Of a stretch of 64,000 nt of DNA, positions 28,821-38,383 are shown in pieces; positions within the stretch are counted from its first letter, which is position 1, and each line of letters starts with the position of its first letter. The position numbers and the translations under genes are program-made. Under the pieces are notes generated by a model that saw nothing but the letters and a program-made list of their open reading frames with translations, was not told the DNA's origin and searched no databases. This DNA is from Promethearchaeota archaeon (GTDB lineage Archaea; Asgardarchaeota; Lokiarchaeia; Sigyniarchaeales; SOKP01): positions 31,356 through 95,355 of the forward strand of contig JAEOTA010000055.1 in NCBI GenBank assembly GCA_016840085.1, read 5' to 3'.

Positions 28821-29705
28821 ATGCCGAAAGCATATGTAAATAATATAGAGATTGAATATGATACTTTTGGAGACCCTTCGTCAAAGCCGTTATTACTAGT
28901 AATGGGACTTGGTGGTCAGATGATTGCTTGGACAGAAGAATTGTGTGAAGTGTTGGTAAACCAAGGATTCTATGTTATTAGATTCGATAACCGAGATGTT
29001 GGATTATCAACAAAATTTGAAGAGGCTGGTATGCCAAATTTGCTGGAAATATATACTGCCATCGCAAGGGGAGAAAAAGTTGAAGTGTCATATACATTAG
29101 AGGATATGGCAGATGATGCAATTGGTGTTTTGGATGAGTTAAATATAGGTAAAGCACACATCTGTGGTGCTTCCATGGGAGGAATGATAGCACAAATTAT
29201 AGCATATAGACATCCTTCTAGAGTTCTAAGCCTTACTTCAATAATGAGTACTACAGGAAATCCTGATTTACCACAACCCACAGATGAATTAATCCAGGAA
29301 TTATTTGCGCCGCTCCCTATGGAGCGTGAGGCTAGTATTGAAGAAGGTGTAAGACGTGGCCGCCTTATATATGGAAATTTTCCTTATAATGAAGAACAAG
29401 CTCGTGAATTGAGGATAAAAGCATATGATCGTTGTTTTTACCCTCAAGGTACTATGCGCCAAGCAGCGGCAATTGCAGTAAATGGGAATAGAAAATCCAA
29501 ATTAGCATCAATAAACGTTCCTACACTTGTAATTCATGGAAGAGAGGATCCGCTTGTTCCTGTTGAAGGTGGAAAAGATACCGCAGAAGCAATACCTGGT
29601 GCAGAATTGTTAATTATAGAGGGAATGGGGCATAGTTTTCCTCCAGAAGTAGCACCTCAAATTGTAGAAGCAATAGTTGCTAATACAGCCAAAGCTGACA
29701 ACTAA
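28821..29705 (+). CDS. Alpha/beta hydrolase
   Basis: GASMGGM puts the nucleophile at Ser 118; HGREDPLVP and GMGHSFPPE supply the Asp and His of the triad. FDNRDVGLST resembles the conserved strand-turn of the haloperoxidase/aclacinomycin methylesterase-like group. 294 residues, no signal peptide. It is single by spacing. Likely a cytoplasmic esterase of small hydrophobic substrates. Confidence 0.85.
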   Translation: MPKAYVNNIEIEYDTFGDPSSKPLLLVMGLGGQMIAWTEELCEVLVNQGFYVIRFDNRDVGLSTKFEEAGMPNLLEIYTAIARGEKVEVSYTLEDMADDAIGVLDELNIGKAHICGASMGGMIAQIIAYRHPSRVLSLTSIMSTTGNPDLPQPTDELIQELFAPLPMEREASIEEGVRRGRLIYGNFPYNEEQARELRIKAYDRCFYPQGTMRQAAAIAVNGNRKSKLASINVPTLVIHGREDPLVPVEGGKDTAEAIPGAELLIIEGMGHSFPPEVAPQIVEAIVANTAKADN

Positions 29706-29716
29706 TAATCTCAAAT

Positions 29717-30445
29717 TTAAATTTTTTTTTTATTTTTCCACCAGTGTGGAAGTTCTATTGGTTTTAATTCACCATAATCTAATAACAGAATATGATCTTC
29801 TTCAAATGTAAAGGCAAACCCTCCAAGAAATTTGACCCACCTCTCGTCTGGAGGAAGTCCAAACCATCCAAATCTAAAACTCATCAAGTGCCAATCATGA
29901 GTAATATAAATATCTAAACCCTTTTCAGGGGCATCTTTAAGTTGATTCCATATAAGATGAGCTGAATTTTGAGCATATTGTATAAACGGTGTCCATTCCT
30001 CGGGAAGATAAAAACCAGCAGCCCAACGGAATAAAAGTTCTTTAAAATGATAGTTTTTAAATTGCTCTAAAAAAGATCGATTATCAATTCCAATATCATA
30101 TAGAGGAGCAAATTCTCCTTTTAATTCGCTTTTCCCCCCTTTGTTTAAAAACCCTTTATGAATATTTTCTGCTGTTTCTTCACATCGCCATATTATACTA
30201 TGAAAAATCCTAATTGGTCTGTGTTTAGGTAGATTTTCACCAAATTTTTCTGCAGCAGCATGACCTTCTGGAGTTAGTCTTAATTTATGGACTTTATCTA
30301 GGAATTCTGGTTCTGGTTCATTTCTATGAGAATGCCTCAAGATCAAAATTAATTTTGAATCTTCAGAAAATTTACTAAGTCCATTGATGATACTACGCGC
30401 ATGATTAGTCCAGTCGCTAGTGTTCCAAATCTTTTCAATATTCAT
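29717..30445 (-). CDS. Histidine phosphatase superfamily protein with altered RHG motif
   Basis: LILRHSH (Arg 37, His 38, Ser 39) aligns with the LxRHG signature of phosphoglycerate-mutase-like phosphatases, with Gly replaced by Ser. Supporting segments are LTPEGHAAAEKFGENL, SIIWRCEETAENI and ITHDWHLMSF, the latter equivalent to the catalytic VTH region. Arg, the two His and a downstream acid all appear present, so activity is plausible. No signal peptide. The tail FLGGFAFTFEEDHILLL packs as the last strands. Convergent with the hydrolase at 28821. Confidence 0.65.
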   Translation of the reverse strand: MNIEKIWNTSDWTNHARSIINGLSKFSEDSKLILILRHSHRNEPEPEFLDKVHKLRLTPEGHAAAEKFGENLPKHRPIRIFHSIIWRCEETAENIHKGFLNKGGKSELKGEFAPLYDIGIDNRSFLEQFKNYHFKELLFRWAAGFYLPEEWTPFIQYAQNSAHLIWNQLKDAPEKGLDIYITHDWHLMSFRFGWFGLPPDERWVKFLGGFAFTFEEDHILLLDYGELKPIELPHWWKNKKKI

Positions 30446-30495
30446 ATGATATCAATAATAGAATTTTTTTAAGAATATAAATTAAGAATATAATT

Positions 30496-32022
30496 TTAAA
30501 ATTGAGACCAGATTTTCATATCATACCACATTTCTCGTTCTTTCTTTAATGGATCTTCCCATATTTGTATATTGTTGTCAAATACGATTGTAGCTCTTCT
30601 TTTATTGTCATACTGTGGCCATGTAGGAATATTTTTATGATTTGGATCTCCTTTCCTAGCAAATGAAGTCCATACATCCATCATTTTCGCTGATAATATT
30701 TCAGTATCTTTTGATTTTTTAGGAATTATCCCATAATCTTTATCCCAAAACCTATTAAATACAAAAGCAATATCTAAAGCATGCATAGCACCAAATTTTC
30801 CACCTTGAAACGTAGATTCCCATGAAAAAAGGTACATATACGTATTTTTTTGATAATTACTATGGAACTCTGCAAATTTAATTGCAGGGATATGGAATCT
30901 TGAATCTGTAATAAACGCATCAATAATGTCTTGAGGTTTTGATGATAAATTGTTTTCTTCTCTTGATTCTTTATAAGAATTAATAACAAATTCAACCATA
31001 TTTTCATCTTCTCCAAGATATCGCAGAGCACTTTTTATTAACTTAGGTAGTGCCTTTGCTTCCAACTCTTTGAAATTAGGATTAATGAAATGCCAGAATT
31101 TCCATTCCTCAAGATTTGTTCCAATAATTAAGTCAATCCCCTTAGCAAATCCTTTTTTTATAGCTTTTAATGGATGTTCTGGTAGATTTTTACTATCAAC
31201 ATATGGTCCAAAGGCAAGATAAATTCCTTTGGAATTAGCTTTTTGTTGTATTTTATAAGAAGCGTCTACAATTTTTTCAGTAGGAAGTTTTCGAAGCTTT
31301 TCTAATTCATCTGGTTTTAAATTAAGTTCTTCTAATAACCATTTTGTAACTGTTTTTCTATCCGAAAGTTTATAACCTTGAGGCATAGCTCTTCCACTTT
31401 GCGCTATTACTCGATGAAATAATCCCTTAGCTTTCGGCATTGCCATTAGTATGCATACTGATTGACCCCCAGCACTTTCACCAAAAATAGTAATATTTTC
31501 TGGGTCTCCGCCAAAAAATTCAATATTTCGACGAATCCATTTTAGAGCAGCAATTTGATCCAACAAGTCAATATTTCCTGGAACATTAGGTAAAACTAAA
31601 TTTGCAAACGCACCCAAACGATAATTTATGGTAACTAATACCACATTACCTCGTCGTGTTAAATTGATTGGATTAATCCGAGAACCAGATCCATACAAAA
31701 AACTACCACCATGAATCCACACCATCACTGGACGTTTCTCAGCATCTACTCCTGGTGTCCAGATATTTAAAATCAAAGAATTAGCCTCGTCTTGTTTAGG
31801 ATAAGGTTCAGGTGTAATTGCCGTTATTGGTTGTGGAACTTCTGGCCCAAATTTTAACGCTTCTAATACACCATCCCACGATTTTTTTAGTATTGGAGCA
31901 TTTAATCTCAATTCACCAATGGGTGGTTCAACATAAGGAATTCCCTTAAAAACTAATATATTATTATCGATATATCCTTGCAACCTCCCCGCTTCTGTCT
32001 CAATAATATCAGTTTTCTTCAT
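30496..32022 (-). CDS. Type-B carboxylesterase
   Basis: The 508-residue protein starts with ETEAGRLQGY and FKGIPYVEPPIGELR, the hallmark opening of type-B carboxylesterases/cholinesterases. HGGSF (104-107) forms the oxyanion hole and FGESAGG holds nucleophile Ser 183; GTNLEEWKFWHF and GAMHALDIAFVFN contain the acid and His regions. No signal peptide, unlike many relatives, so it appears cytoplasmic. The family is common in eukaryotes and bacteria and uncommon in archaea, which hints at lateral acquisition (inference). Confidence 0.9.
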   Translation of the reverse strand: MKKTDIIETEAGRLQGYIDNNILVFKGIPYVEPPIGELRLNAPILKKSWDGVLEALKFGPEVPQPITAITPEPYPKQDEANSLILNIWTPGVDAEKRPVMVWIHGGSFLYGSGSRINPINLTRRGNVVLVTINYRLGAFANLVLPNVPGNIDLLDQIAALKWIRRNIEFFGGDPENITIFGESAGGQSVCILMAMPKAKGLFHRVIAQSGRAMPQGYKLSDRKTVTKWLLEELNLKPDELEKLRKLPTEKIVDASYKIQQKANSKGIYLAFGPYVDSKNLPEHPLKAIKKGFAKGIDLIIGTNLEEWKFWHFINPNFKELEAKALPKLIKSALRYLGEDENMVEFVINSYKESREENNLSSKPQDIIDAFITDSRFHIPAIKFAEFHSNYQKNTYMYLFSWESTFQGGKFGAMHALDIAFVFNRFWDKDYGIIPKKSKDTEILSAKMMDVWTSFARKGDPNHKNIPTWPQYDNKRRATIVFDNNIQIWEDPLKKEREMWYDMKIWSQF

Positions 32023-32115
32023 GGTATTAACCGTTATTTTCTATGGAGTATAATTATATCTAAAATTTATCTTAATTGATTTTAATTGACAGCTTTATCA
32101 AATAGTACTACAAGT

Positions 32116-33471
32116 TTATTCTTCTATTTCTTGCTTTTCTTTATTTTGAACTCGTCTTTTTATTACCGCTAGTCGTTTTCTCCTAATTTTATCATAAGCA
32201 TACAGTTTAGGATGTAATTTAATATCTAAATAACCGACTATTAATAAGATAATGGCTAATATCACATTCATAAATCCAATTAATTCATATGAATCTAAGT
32301 AAATAACACTAATAGCTAAACCCCCCATTTGTAAGAATGCAGTTGAAATCAAAGGCCCAAGTACTTGTGAAGACGCCTGAAGATTAATAGCCCATCCACT
32401 TACAACTCCTTGTTGGTCTGGATCGACCGCTTTAGTGATATTTGCAGAAATAAGTGGTCTCATCAAAGCTAACATAAATGCAAATACTAAAACAAATGGG
32501 AAAACCATCCAAAATTCATATAAATAGGGGTAGATTATGAAAGTGATGATTGCTAAAACAAAAGTAATAATTAAAATTCGTTTTTCACCTAACTTTCTAA
32601 GTAGTGGTCTTATAAGAATTAATCCATATATTAAAAGACCAACGCCTGCAACTGCCATAACTAACCCAATTACCGAGGCATCTGCTCCATATCTTTTATT
32701 AAGTACTAAAGCATAACTTGACATGAACATAGAGCTAATGAGAGAAATTAAAAAAGTTTGGACGAGTCGACTTATTACTTCACCATTCCAAATACTTCTT
32801 TTATTTCCTGAATTCACTTGGACAGATTGAAGACGTTGCCTAATTTCAACTCTTCTCTCTTTTGGCATGCTTTCAACCAGTATTATTATTGTTAAAAAGA
32901 TTGTAAACACAGATAAAGTACTTGCGACAAAAAAAGGAATACGCCAATTAATTACTCCTAAAGTTCCACCAATGATAGGTCCTGCAATCATACCCCCAGT
33001 ATATCCAACCATGAATTTACTCATGTGGGAAGCTCTAGTTTGTGGAGTTGTGACATCAGTAACATACGCTCGGATGGCAGGAATTTGACCGCCGAACGTT
33101 CCATCTAAAATTCTACCAAAAAGGATAAAATAATAAGAATTCGATAATCCTAACATGAAAAATGCTAAAGCTGTACCTGCTTGTGAGATCAATAATATAG
33201 GCTTACGTCCATATTTATCACTTAGTTTTCCCCATATTGGAACAAAAATCAGCGCAGAAAGAGCATTTGATGAAATTAAAATTCCAACCATCAAATCTGA
33301 TGCTCCAAAATCCTTTGCAATTCCAGGTAATAAGGGCATAACCATGGAATAACCAAAAGAATCGAGAAGAATACAGAGTATAATTGTAAAAAGAGCATAA
33401 CGTTGATTTATTTTAAATTTCCCTAAATATTCTAAATGCTCCTCATTACTGCGATAGTTATCAGAAGACAT
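32116..33471 (-). CDS. Major facilitator superfamily transporter
   Basis: Twelve hydrophobic segments and the loop 2-3 motif GKLSDKYGRKP identify an MFS carrier; ILDGTFGGQIPAIRAYVTD resembles motif C of drug/sugar exporters. I place the start at ATG 33471 rather than 33516 because AAGGTG lies ten bases upstream of the former. The C-terminal tail is basic (YDKIRRKRLAVIKRR), as expected inside the cell. Likely efflux of small hydrophobic or sugar compounds; direction inferred only. Confidence 0.85.
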   Translation of the reverse strand: MSSDNYRSNEEHLEYLGKFKINQRYALFTIILCILLDSFGYSMVMPLLPGIAKDFGASDLMVGILISSNALSALIFVPIWGKLSDKYGRKPILLISQAGTALAFFMLGLSNSYYFILFGRILDGTFGGQIPAIRAYVTDVTTPQTRASHMSKFMVGYTGGMIAGPIIGGTLGVINWRIPFFVASTLSVFTIFLTIIILVESMPKERRVEIRQRLQSVQVNSGNKRSIWNGEVISRLVQTFLISLISSMFMSSYALVLNKRYGADASVIGLVMAVAGVGLLIYGLILIRPLLRKLGEKRILIITFVLAIITFIIYPYLYEFWMVFPFVLVFAFMLALMRPLISANITKAVDPDQQGVVSGWAINLQASSQVLGPLISTAFLQMGGLAISVIYLDSYELIGFMNVILAIILLIVGYLDIKLHPKLYAYDKIRRKRLAVIKRRVQNKEKQEIEE

Positions 33472-33580
33472 TAAATTATTACACCTTAATAAAATATGGG
33501 TTTGAAAATTAAGCACAACATAAAAATTTCATTTATGATATAAAATAATAAATTTGTAAAAATTAGTATTAAGGCTAATC

Positions 33581-34231
33581 TTAATGAGCAGAAATTGGTA
33601 ATCTATTTAAAGCTTTCTTCAATAGTTTTTGATTTGATTCGGGATAGTGTTGTGAATATTCTAATATCTTTTCTTCGGAAATTCCACTTAATAGTTTGGA
33701 GACTTCAATTAGTATTTTGTTTTCATTCATATGATTATATTCCCATAAATAAATTAAATCTAAAATGGTTTTTTCGTGATCTGAATATCGTGTTTTGTTA
33801 TGAATTATTCCGAAATCAAAAAGAGAATTTTTGAATCTCAAAAGCCGGAATTTCTTACCTAAAATCTTTGTAGGTTGATTAAGTAAAATCTTATCATTAA
33901 TTAAATAAAAATAGTTATCTTGATGATCATAATTGATATTCATTAAATCCAATGCAGTATAAAGACCAAAATACCAATTATTTACTCGCTTATATTTTAA
34001 AGCTTTTGATAGTAACTCTAAAAATGGATATTTTAACTTTTTTCGATTAATTTCATTCGCAGTTTTCACGTAATAAATATCATCTAAAATAGATAATAAA
34101 TATCCTCGTGAAATTAAATAATCACTTATACGCCAATAGTTGGAATATAACTCTTCACAATACTTCTTTAATTCGTCAGAAGTAATAAATTCCTTTTTAT
34201 CTTGCCTTATTTTATTTAAAACACGATTCAT
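33581..34231 (-). CDS. AbiEi-like (type IV antitoxin-like) protein, orphan
   Basis: An N-terminal winged-helix part (FITSDELKKY, then YLISRGYLLSILDDIYYV) is followed by a middle alpha/beta part with WYFGLYTALDL and KILGKKFRLLRF, and a helical tail. This order matches AbiEi-type antitoxin/transcriptional repressor proteins of AbiE systems. No AbiEii nucleotidyltransferase toxin lies on either side, so it is either an orphan regulator or acts with a distant partner. Single gene, 257 bases of AT-rich sequence upstream. Confidence 0.6.
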   Translation of the reverse strand: MNRVLNKIRQDKKEFITSDELKKYCEELYSNYWRISDYLISRGYLLSILDDIYYVKTANEINRKKLKYPFLELLSKALKYKRVNNWYFGLYTALDLMNINYDHQDNYFYLINDKILLNQPTKILGKKFRLLRFKNSLFDFGIIHNKTRYSDHEKTILDLIYLWEYNHMNENKILIEVSKLLSGISEEKILEYSQHYPESNQKLLKKALNRLPISAH

Positions 34232-34488
34232 AAATCAAATCTTCAAAAATAAAAAAAAATTGTAAGTAAATTTAACAATATCTATATATAAGAATGCATA
34301 GCTTTTATGCTTTTCAAGATATATTTTCTACTTTTTTTAAGCCTATTAAATCTTCCACAAATATAGAATTTCGACTTTGATGAACTTATCAATATCTAAA
34401 AGTAACATTTGATCCTCATTGATAGTTCAAGCAAAAGATAATAAGAAGAAAAAAAGTTATTTAAAGTTTAAATTGCTTTTGAAACGAT

Positions 34489-34995
34489 TTAAGGGACAAA
34501 AGTTTGAACGAGTAATGTACTTGAAAAAATTTCGTTATTAATATCGCTTCCGAATATACTAATAGTTACATTATGAGCTCCAGCGGAAACTGTATCTAAT
34601 GACATTTGAAGTGAAACAGGTACATCAATTCTATCACCCATTGTATGAATAGACCACCACGGATAAGTAGGGCCAGATAACACATCACCATCTAACACGA
34701 AATTGAGTTGAATATATGAATTTGTTCCAGCTTGCACAGCGGCCTTGGTATTAAAATGAAAATATACCGATTCTCCAGAGCTTACAGTAAAATCGATTGT
34801 TAATGTATCGATTTTTATTGTTGTGGAAATAGGATTAGTTTTCTTAGAGCTATAATCGAATTTATACCAAGTATTTTTAATACCGGATCCTTCATCTGTA
34901 GGTGCTACCGCAAAAAATATTTGATACAATCCAAGTCCGAGAGCACCAATTGCTATTAAAAGGGCTAAAACGGCTAAACCTGAAGATTTTGCCAT
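34489..34995 (-). CDS. Small membrane-anchored beta-rich surface protein
   Basis: Residues 4-28 (LAVLALLIAIGALGLGLYQI) form one hydrophobic anchor. The remaining 140 residues are Thr/Ser/Val-rich and strand-like, with no Cys, and would fold as an extracellular beta-sandwich. This build (MAKSSG-type start, single anchor, beta domain) recurs in Asgard genomes as far as I recall, and may be an abundant surface or pilin-like protein. No catalytic motif. It is divergent from the ABC permease gene across 366 bases. Confidence 0.65.
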   Translation of the reverse strand: MAKSSGLAVLALLIAIGALGLGLYQIFFAVAPTDEGSGIKNTWYKFDYSSKKTNPISTTIKIDTLTIDFTVSSGESVYFHFNTKAAVQAGTNSYIQLNFVLDGDVLSGPTYPWWSIHTMGDRIDVPVSLQMSLDTVSAGAHNVTISIFGSDINNEIFSSTLLVQTFVP

Positions 34996-35361
34996 AATTT
35001 CATTCCTCTATTCTCTTATATTTTTAGGTTAAATTTCTTTTTTAAAAAAAATTTAAAAATTGGTTTAAATTAATTGGGTTTTAGATTATATATAAATTTT
35101 AAATAGAAATGAGTAAGATTCCTAAGATTAACTTCTATCGAAAATTATTGATTTTTAACTACTTTATTTACATGTTATAAATTTTTTATAAATTAATTCT
35201 ATATTTTAATAGTCTTCTCGGAGTTAGGTTTATAAATCGGAATCAAAATCATTTATAATTTATCTGATTTAATTTTAAATAAGCGGAATCATATTGAAAA
35301 TTAATTCTTTTTACTAAAGATTTAATTTAATTTCACTAATTAAAGAGAGGTCATAAATTTA
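34996..35361. other. 366-base divergent promoter region
   Basis: Very AT-rich; several TATA-like stretches (for example TTTATAAAT near 35230 and ATATATAAA near 35091) could serve the genes on both sides. No ORF or stable hairpin stands out. Confidence 0.4.
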
Positions 35362-36603
35362 ATGTTAAAATTTAGTATAAAAAATGCATTCAGAAAGAAA
35401 TTAATAGCAATTTTAGCTAGTGTTGGAGTTGGAGTTGGCTTGATGCTCGTTTTCGTCATTGGAGCTTTTACTGCAGGAGTTCGTTCTCAATTTAATCAAA
35501 ATCTAAATCAAACCATCGGGCTGATTGAGATAATTGAAAAAGATCAAGCTGGATCAAACAGTCATCTGCCAGTGAATACGCCAGATGCTCTTTTCAATAC
35601 TCCAGAAGTAGGACAATTTATAACAGATTATAATGTTGAAACTCAAGCACCTTTATATTTTACTTCAAACTACTCTGGTTCTAATAATCTTCAAAATGCA
35701 GGAGATAGCCTTACTTTATATGGTTTAAATTTAACATTAGATCAGGCATGGGAGGGGCCTACATCCAAAATTTTGGAAGGGAAAGTTTTCAATAGTGGTG
35801 TAAAAGAAATAATTATTGACTCACGATTAGCAAATGTAGCTAAATTTCCAGTATCTATAGGTGATACTATCATAATAAGTCTTGATCCAGGTGGGATTAA
35901 TACTATTAGTTTAACTATAGTAGGTATATATGATCAAGAAGATCTAGGGGCACCACCTTTCGTTCCACGAGAATATTATATATATGTAGATATAGGAGTA
36001 ATCTGGGAATTATTAGATAATGCTGGAGAGCAATCTAATATTTATAGCTCAATTGACTTGCGATTTGATGTGAAAACAACAGAAGAAACAGAAGCTTTTG
36101 TTGAGAAATTCAATGAATATTCAGAAAGTAATGGATATGAGCCGACTTATATAGTAGCTTTTGCACTTGCTTCTTTTTTTGAATCAATAGAAGAAACATT
36201 TGGGATTTTTGATGCATTTGCGAGTATTATTGGACTTATCACGGTAATTGCTGGCGGAATGGCAATAATTGTCACCCAATTGATGTCAGTAACGGCTCGA
36301 ATGAAGGAATTTGCTATACTTAAAGCAACTGGTTGGAAAAATCGTCATATATTTAAAGATGTAATATTTGAATCTTTAACACTCGGTCTATTAGGAGCAG
36401 GTATCGGTATGGGATTTGGAAGTTTCTTAATATATCTTTTAGGCAGTGGATTTAGCCCTTTTGGTGGTGTTGTAGCAATCATTACTTTAGAAGGTGTTAT
36501 TGAAGTATTAGCTTACGCCTTAGGACTAGGTGTTATAGGAGGATTATATCCCGGAATAAAAGCATCAAGAGTAAGACCTGTTGTGGTCTTAAAAGGGGAA
36601 TAA
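35362..36603 (+). CDS. MacB/FtsX-type ABC transporter permease
   Basis: A first membrane segment (about residues 13-35), a large extracellular domain (about 36-275) and three C-terminal membrane segments give the FtsX/MacB_PCD topology. MKEFAILKATGWKNRHIFKD before the third segment is the typical coupling region that contacts the ATPase, and the end VRPVVVLKGE is the conserved tail (PxxxLR-like). It is followed after four bases by the ATPase gene. The complex should export lipids, peptides or drugs or transmit force across the membrane. Confidence 0.85.
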   Translation: MLKFSIKNAFRKKLIAILASVGVGVGLMLVFVIGAFTAGVRSQFNQNLNQTIGLIEIIEKDQAGSNSHLPVNTPDALFNTPEVGQFITDYNVETQAPLYFTSNYSGSNNLQNAGDSLTLYGLNLTLDQAWEGPTSKILEGKVFNSGVKEIIIDSRLANVAKFPVSIGDTIIISLDPGGINTISLTIVGIYDQEDLGAPPFVPREYYIYVDIGVIWELLDNAGEQSNIYSSIDLRFDVKTTEETEAFVEKFNEYSESNGYEPTYIVAFALASFFESIEETFGIFDAFASIIGLITVIAGGMAIIVTQLMSVTARMKEFAILKATGWKNRHIFKDVIFESLTLGLLGAGIGMGFGSFLIYLLGSGFSPFGGVVAIITLEGVIEVLAYALGLGVIGGLYPGIKASRVRPVVVLKGE

Positions 36604-36610
36604 GGAGGTG
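36603..36610 (+). promoter_or_regulatory. Strong Shine-Dalgarno deciding the ATPase start
   Basis: AGGAGGTG directly after the permease stop codon, six bases before GTG 36617. The upstream in-frame GTG at 36608 lies inside this site and so is unlikely to be used. Confidence 0.75.
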
Positions 36611-36616
36611 AAAATA

Positions 36617-37336
36617 GTGTCAGTTATAATATTAAAAGATGTAAGTAAAGTATACGGTGAAGAGAGAACAGAGATCAAAGCTTTATATCATGTAGATTTA
36701 GAAATTGAAGAAGGAAAAATTTTTACAGTAATGGGTCCTTCGGGAAGTGGAAAAAGTACTTTATTAAACATTTTAGGAGCAATGGATAAACCTTCTTCTG
36801 GTGAAGTTATTGTAAATGGTATTGATATAGGAAATTTGCCTGAACGAAAATTGTCTGAGTATCGTAAAAAACAAGTTGGATTTACATTTCAAAATTTCTA
36901 TCTACTACCTAATTTAAACGTTCTAGAAAATGTCCTTGTTCCTTTAGTTCCATACGGTATAAAAGATGAGGATAGAAAAAGAGCTCAAGAAATACTAGAT
37001 ATAGTCGGGCTAGGTGATAGAACAACTAGTAAAGTAAGTAAATTATCTGGTGGAGAATCTCAAAGAGTAGCAATTGCTCGTGCATTGATCAATGATCCTA
37101 AGATAATTTTAGCTGATGAGCCCACAGGAAACCTTGACTCCGAAACAGGAAAATCAATTATAGAATTACTAATCAAGCTTGCTGAAAAAGGAAAAACTTT
37201 AATTATTGTGACTCATGATCCTCGAGTTGCAGGTATGATTGCTGATCATCCCCTCGGAAAAAATATATGGATTAAAGATGGTCAGTTGAGTGATGAACCT
37301 ACATATGATATGTATTGTTGGGATTCAAAAACTTAA
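36617..37336 (+). CDS. ABC transporter ATP-binding protein (MacB/LolD type)
   Basis: GPSGSGKST (Walker A), a Q-loop in FTFQNFYLLP, the signature LSGGESQRVAIARAL, and IILADEPTGNLD (Walker B) followed by an H-loop (VTHDPR) make a complete ATPase of about 239 residues. GNLD and the short length are typical of LolD/MacB/FtsE-type subunits. The start is GTG 36617, chosen from the AGGAGGTG site. It powers the permease encoded just upstream. The stop abuts the stop of the convergent Fe-S gene. Confidence 0.92.
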   Translation: MSVIILKDVSKVYGEERTEIKALYHVDLEIEEGKIFTVMGPSGSGKSTLLNILGAMDKPSSGEVIVNGIDIGNLPERKLSEYRKKQVGFTFQNFYLLPNLNVLENVLVPLVPYGIKDEDRKRAQEILDIVGLGDRTTSKVSKLSGGESQRVAIARALINDPKIILADEPTGNLDSETGKSIIELLIKLAEKGKTLIIVTHDPRVAGMIADHPLGKNIWIKDGQLSDEPTYDMYCWDSKT

Positions 37337-38299
37337 TCAAATATTTCCTTTACTTTTCTTCTTAAAATCTTTTTTTAAAAGAACATTTAGATTTCGAGGG
37401 AATAATTCAAGATACTCAATTAAGTCAAAATTTTTTAATTTTTTCGCAGTTTCTCCCGGAAGTTGCTTAATATTTTTTCCCTCTAAAATTTCTTTTGTTT
37501 CTTCTTCAGAAAATGTAGGTCCTTGTTCAATCCAATTAAATACTTTTTTATTCGCGGGACAAACTTTTTGGCAATGAAGACATCCTACAAGACAATTATG
37601 CCATGAAGGATCTAACCATTCTGGAAACTTAATTTCTCCAGGATGTTCGTTATGAAAAGTAATACATCGTTCAGCATGTAAAAGGAAACGTTCAGATGTA
37701 ATAGCTCCCGTAGGGCAGTTGTTAATACAAGCAGAACAATTTTCGCATAAATCCATCATCTGTAGATCTTGCCATGAATCATTCTCTATTGGAAAATTAG
37801 AATAATATCCTGCCAAGCGATAGAAGCTTCCCATTTCTGAAACATACGTGATATTATTCCTTCCATATTTTGCTAACCCACTACGTACTGCTAAGGTTTT
37901 GAATGGGATGCGAGCATATACAACTTTATACCCTTCAGGATTCAAAATGCTTTCTAAGATCTCCTGAACCTCATCCATTACCTGCTTACTATATAAATAG
38001 GTTGGAGGAATAAGTAAAGAGATATTCTCATTTTGCCATGTGAAATTTACTTTAAAGGAGGATTGCGGAACTGCAACGATAAATAATGAATATTCCTCAG
38101 GTAAACTTAATACTGGTTCGAATTCAAAATAAGAAAGACACTCATCATAAAACAGAGGGTCAAAAAGCTCTTGTTCATGATGTTTTTCAATATCCTTTTG
38201 TAAATCACTAACACGCTTTGCAGAAATTACTTGTCCTTTATATCCTTTTGCTGCTAAACTATTGTGGAATTTTTCTAGTATTTTAGCCCTATTTACCAT
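37337..38299 (-). CDS. QueG-like double 4Fe-4S protein
   Basis: CENCSACINNCPTGAI (Cys 185, 188, 191, 195) and a second group around residues 217-260 (RCITFHNEH..., CLVGCLHCQKVCPANK) give two 4Fe-4S clusters in the arrangement of epoxyqueuosine reductase QueG and related proteins. The N-terminal 180 residues would correspond to the cobalamin-binding half; GLAKYGRNNITYVSEMGSF matches the conserved GxGxxGKN-like segment. Other members of this group are reductive-dehalogenase-like or of unknown role, so the queuosine assignment is not certain, especially as archaea make archaeosine. Probably cytoplasmic. Confidence 0.75.
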   Translation of the reverse strand: MVNRAKILEKFHNSLAAKGYKGQVISAKRVSDLQKDIEKHHEQELFDPLFYDECLSYFEFEPVLSLPEEYSLFIVAVPQSSFKVNFTWQNENISLLIPPTYLYSKQVMDEVQEILESILNPEGYKVVYARIPFKTLAVRSGLAKYGRNNITYVSEMGSFYRLAGYYSNFPIENDSWQDLQMMDLCENCSACINNCPTGAITSERFLLHAERCITFHNEHPGEIKFPEWLDPSWHNCLVGCLHCQKVCPANKKVFNWIEQGPTFSEEETKEILEGKNIKQLPGETAKKLKNFDLIEYLELFPRNLNVLLKKDFKKKSKGNI

Positions 38300-38383
38300 A
38301 ACTCACACCCTTTTAACTATTGTGTTAGAGTTTTGAAATTAATTGTGAAATTACTGTTGATTAAGATTAATAAATTATTAAAT

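Noticed and set aside
37337..38299. Firm assignment as QueG for queuosine
   Set aside because: Archaea normally make archaeosine, and several QueG-like families share the cluster arrangement.
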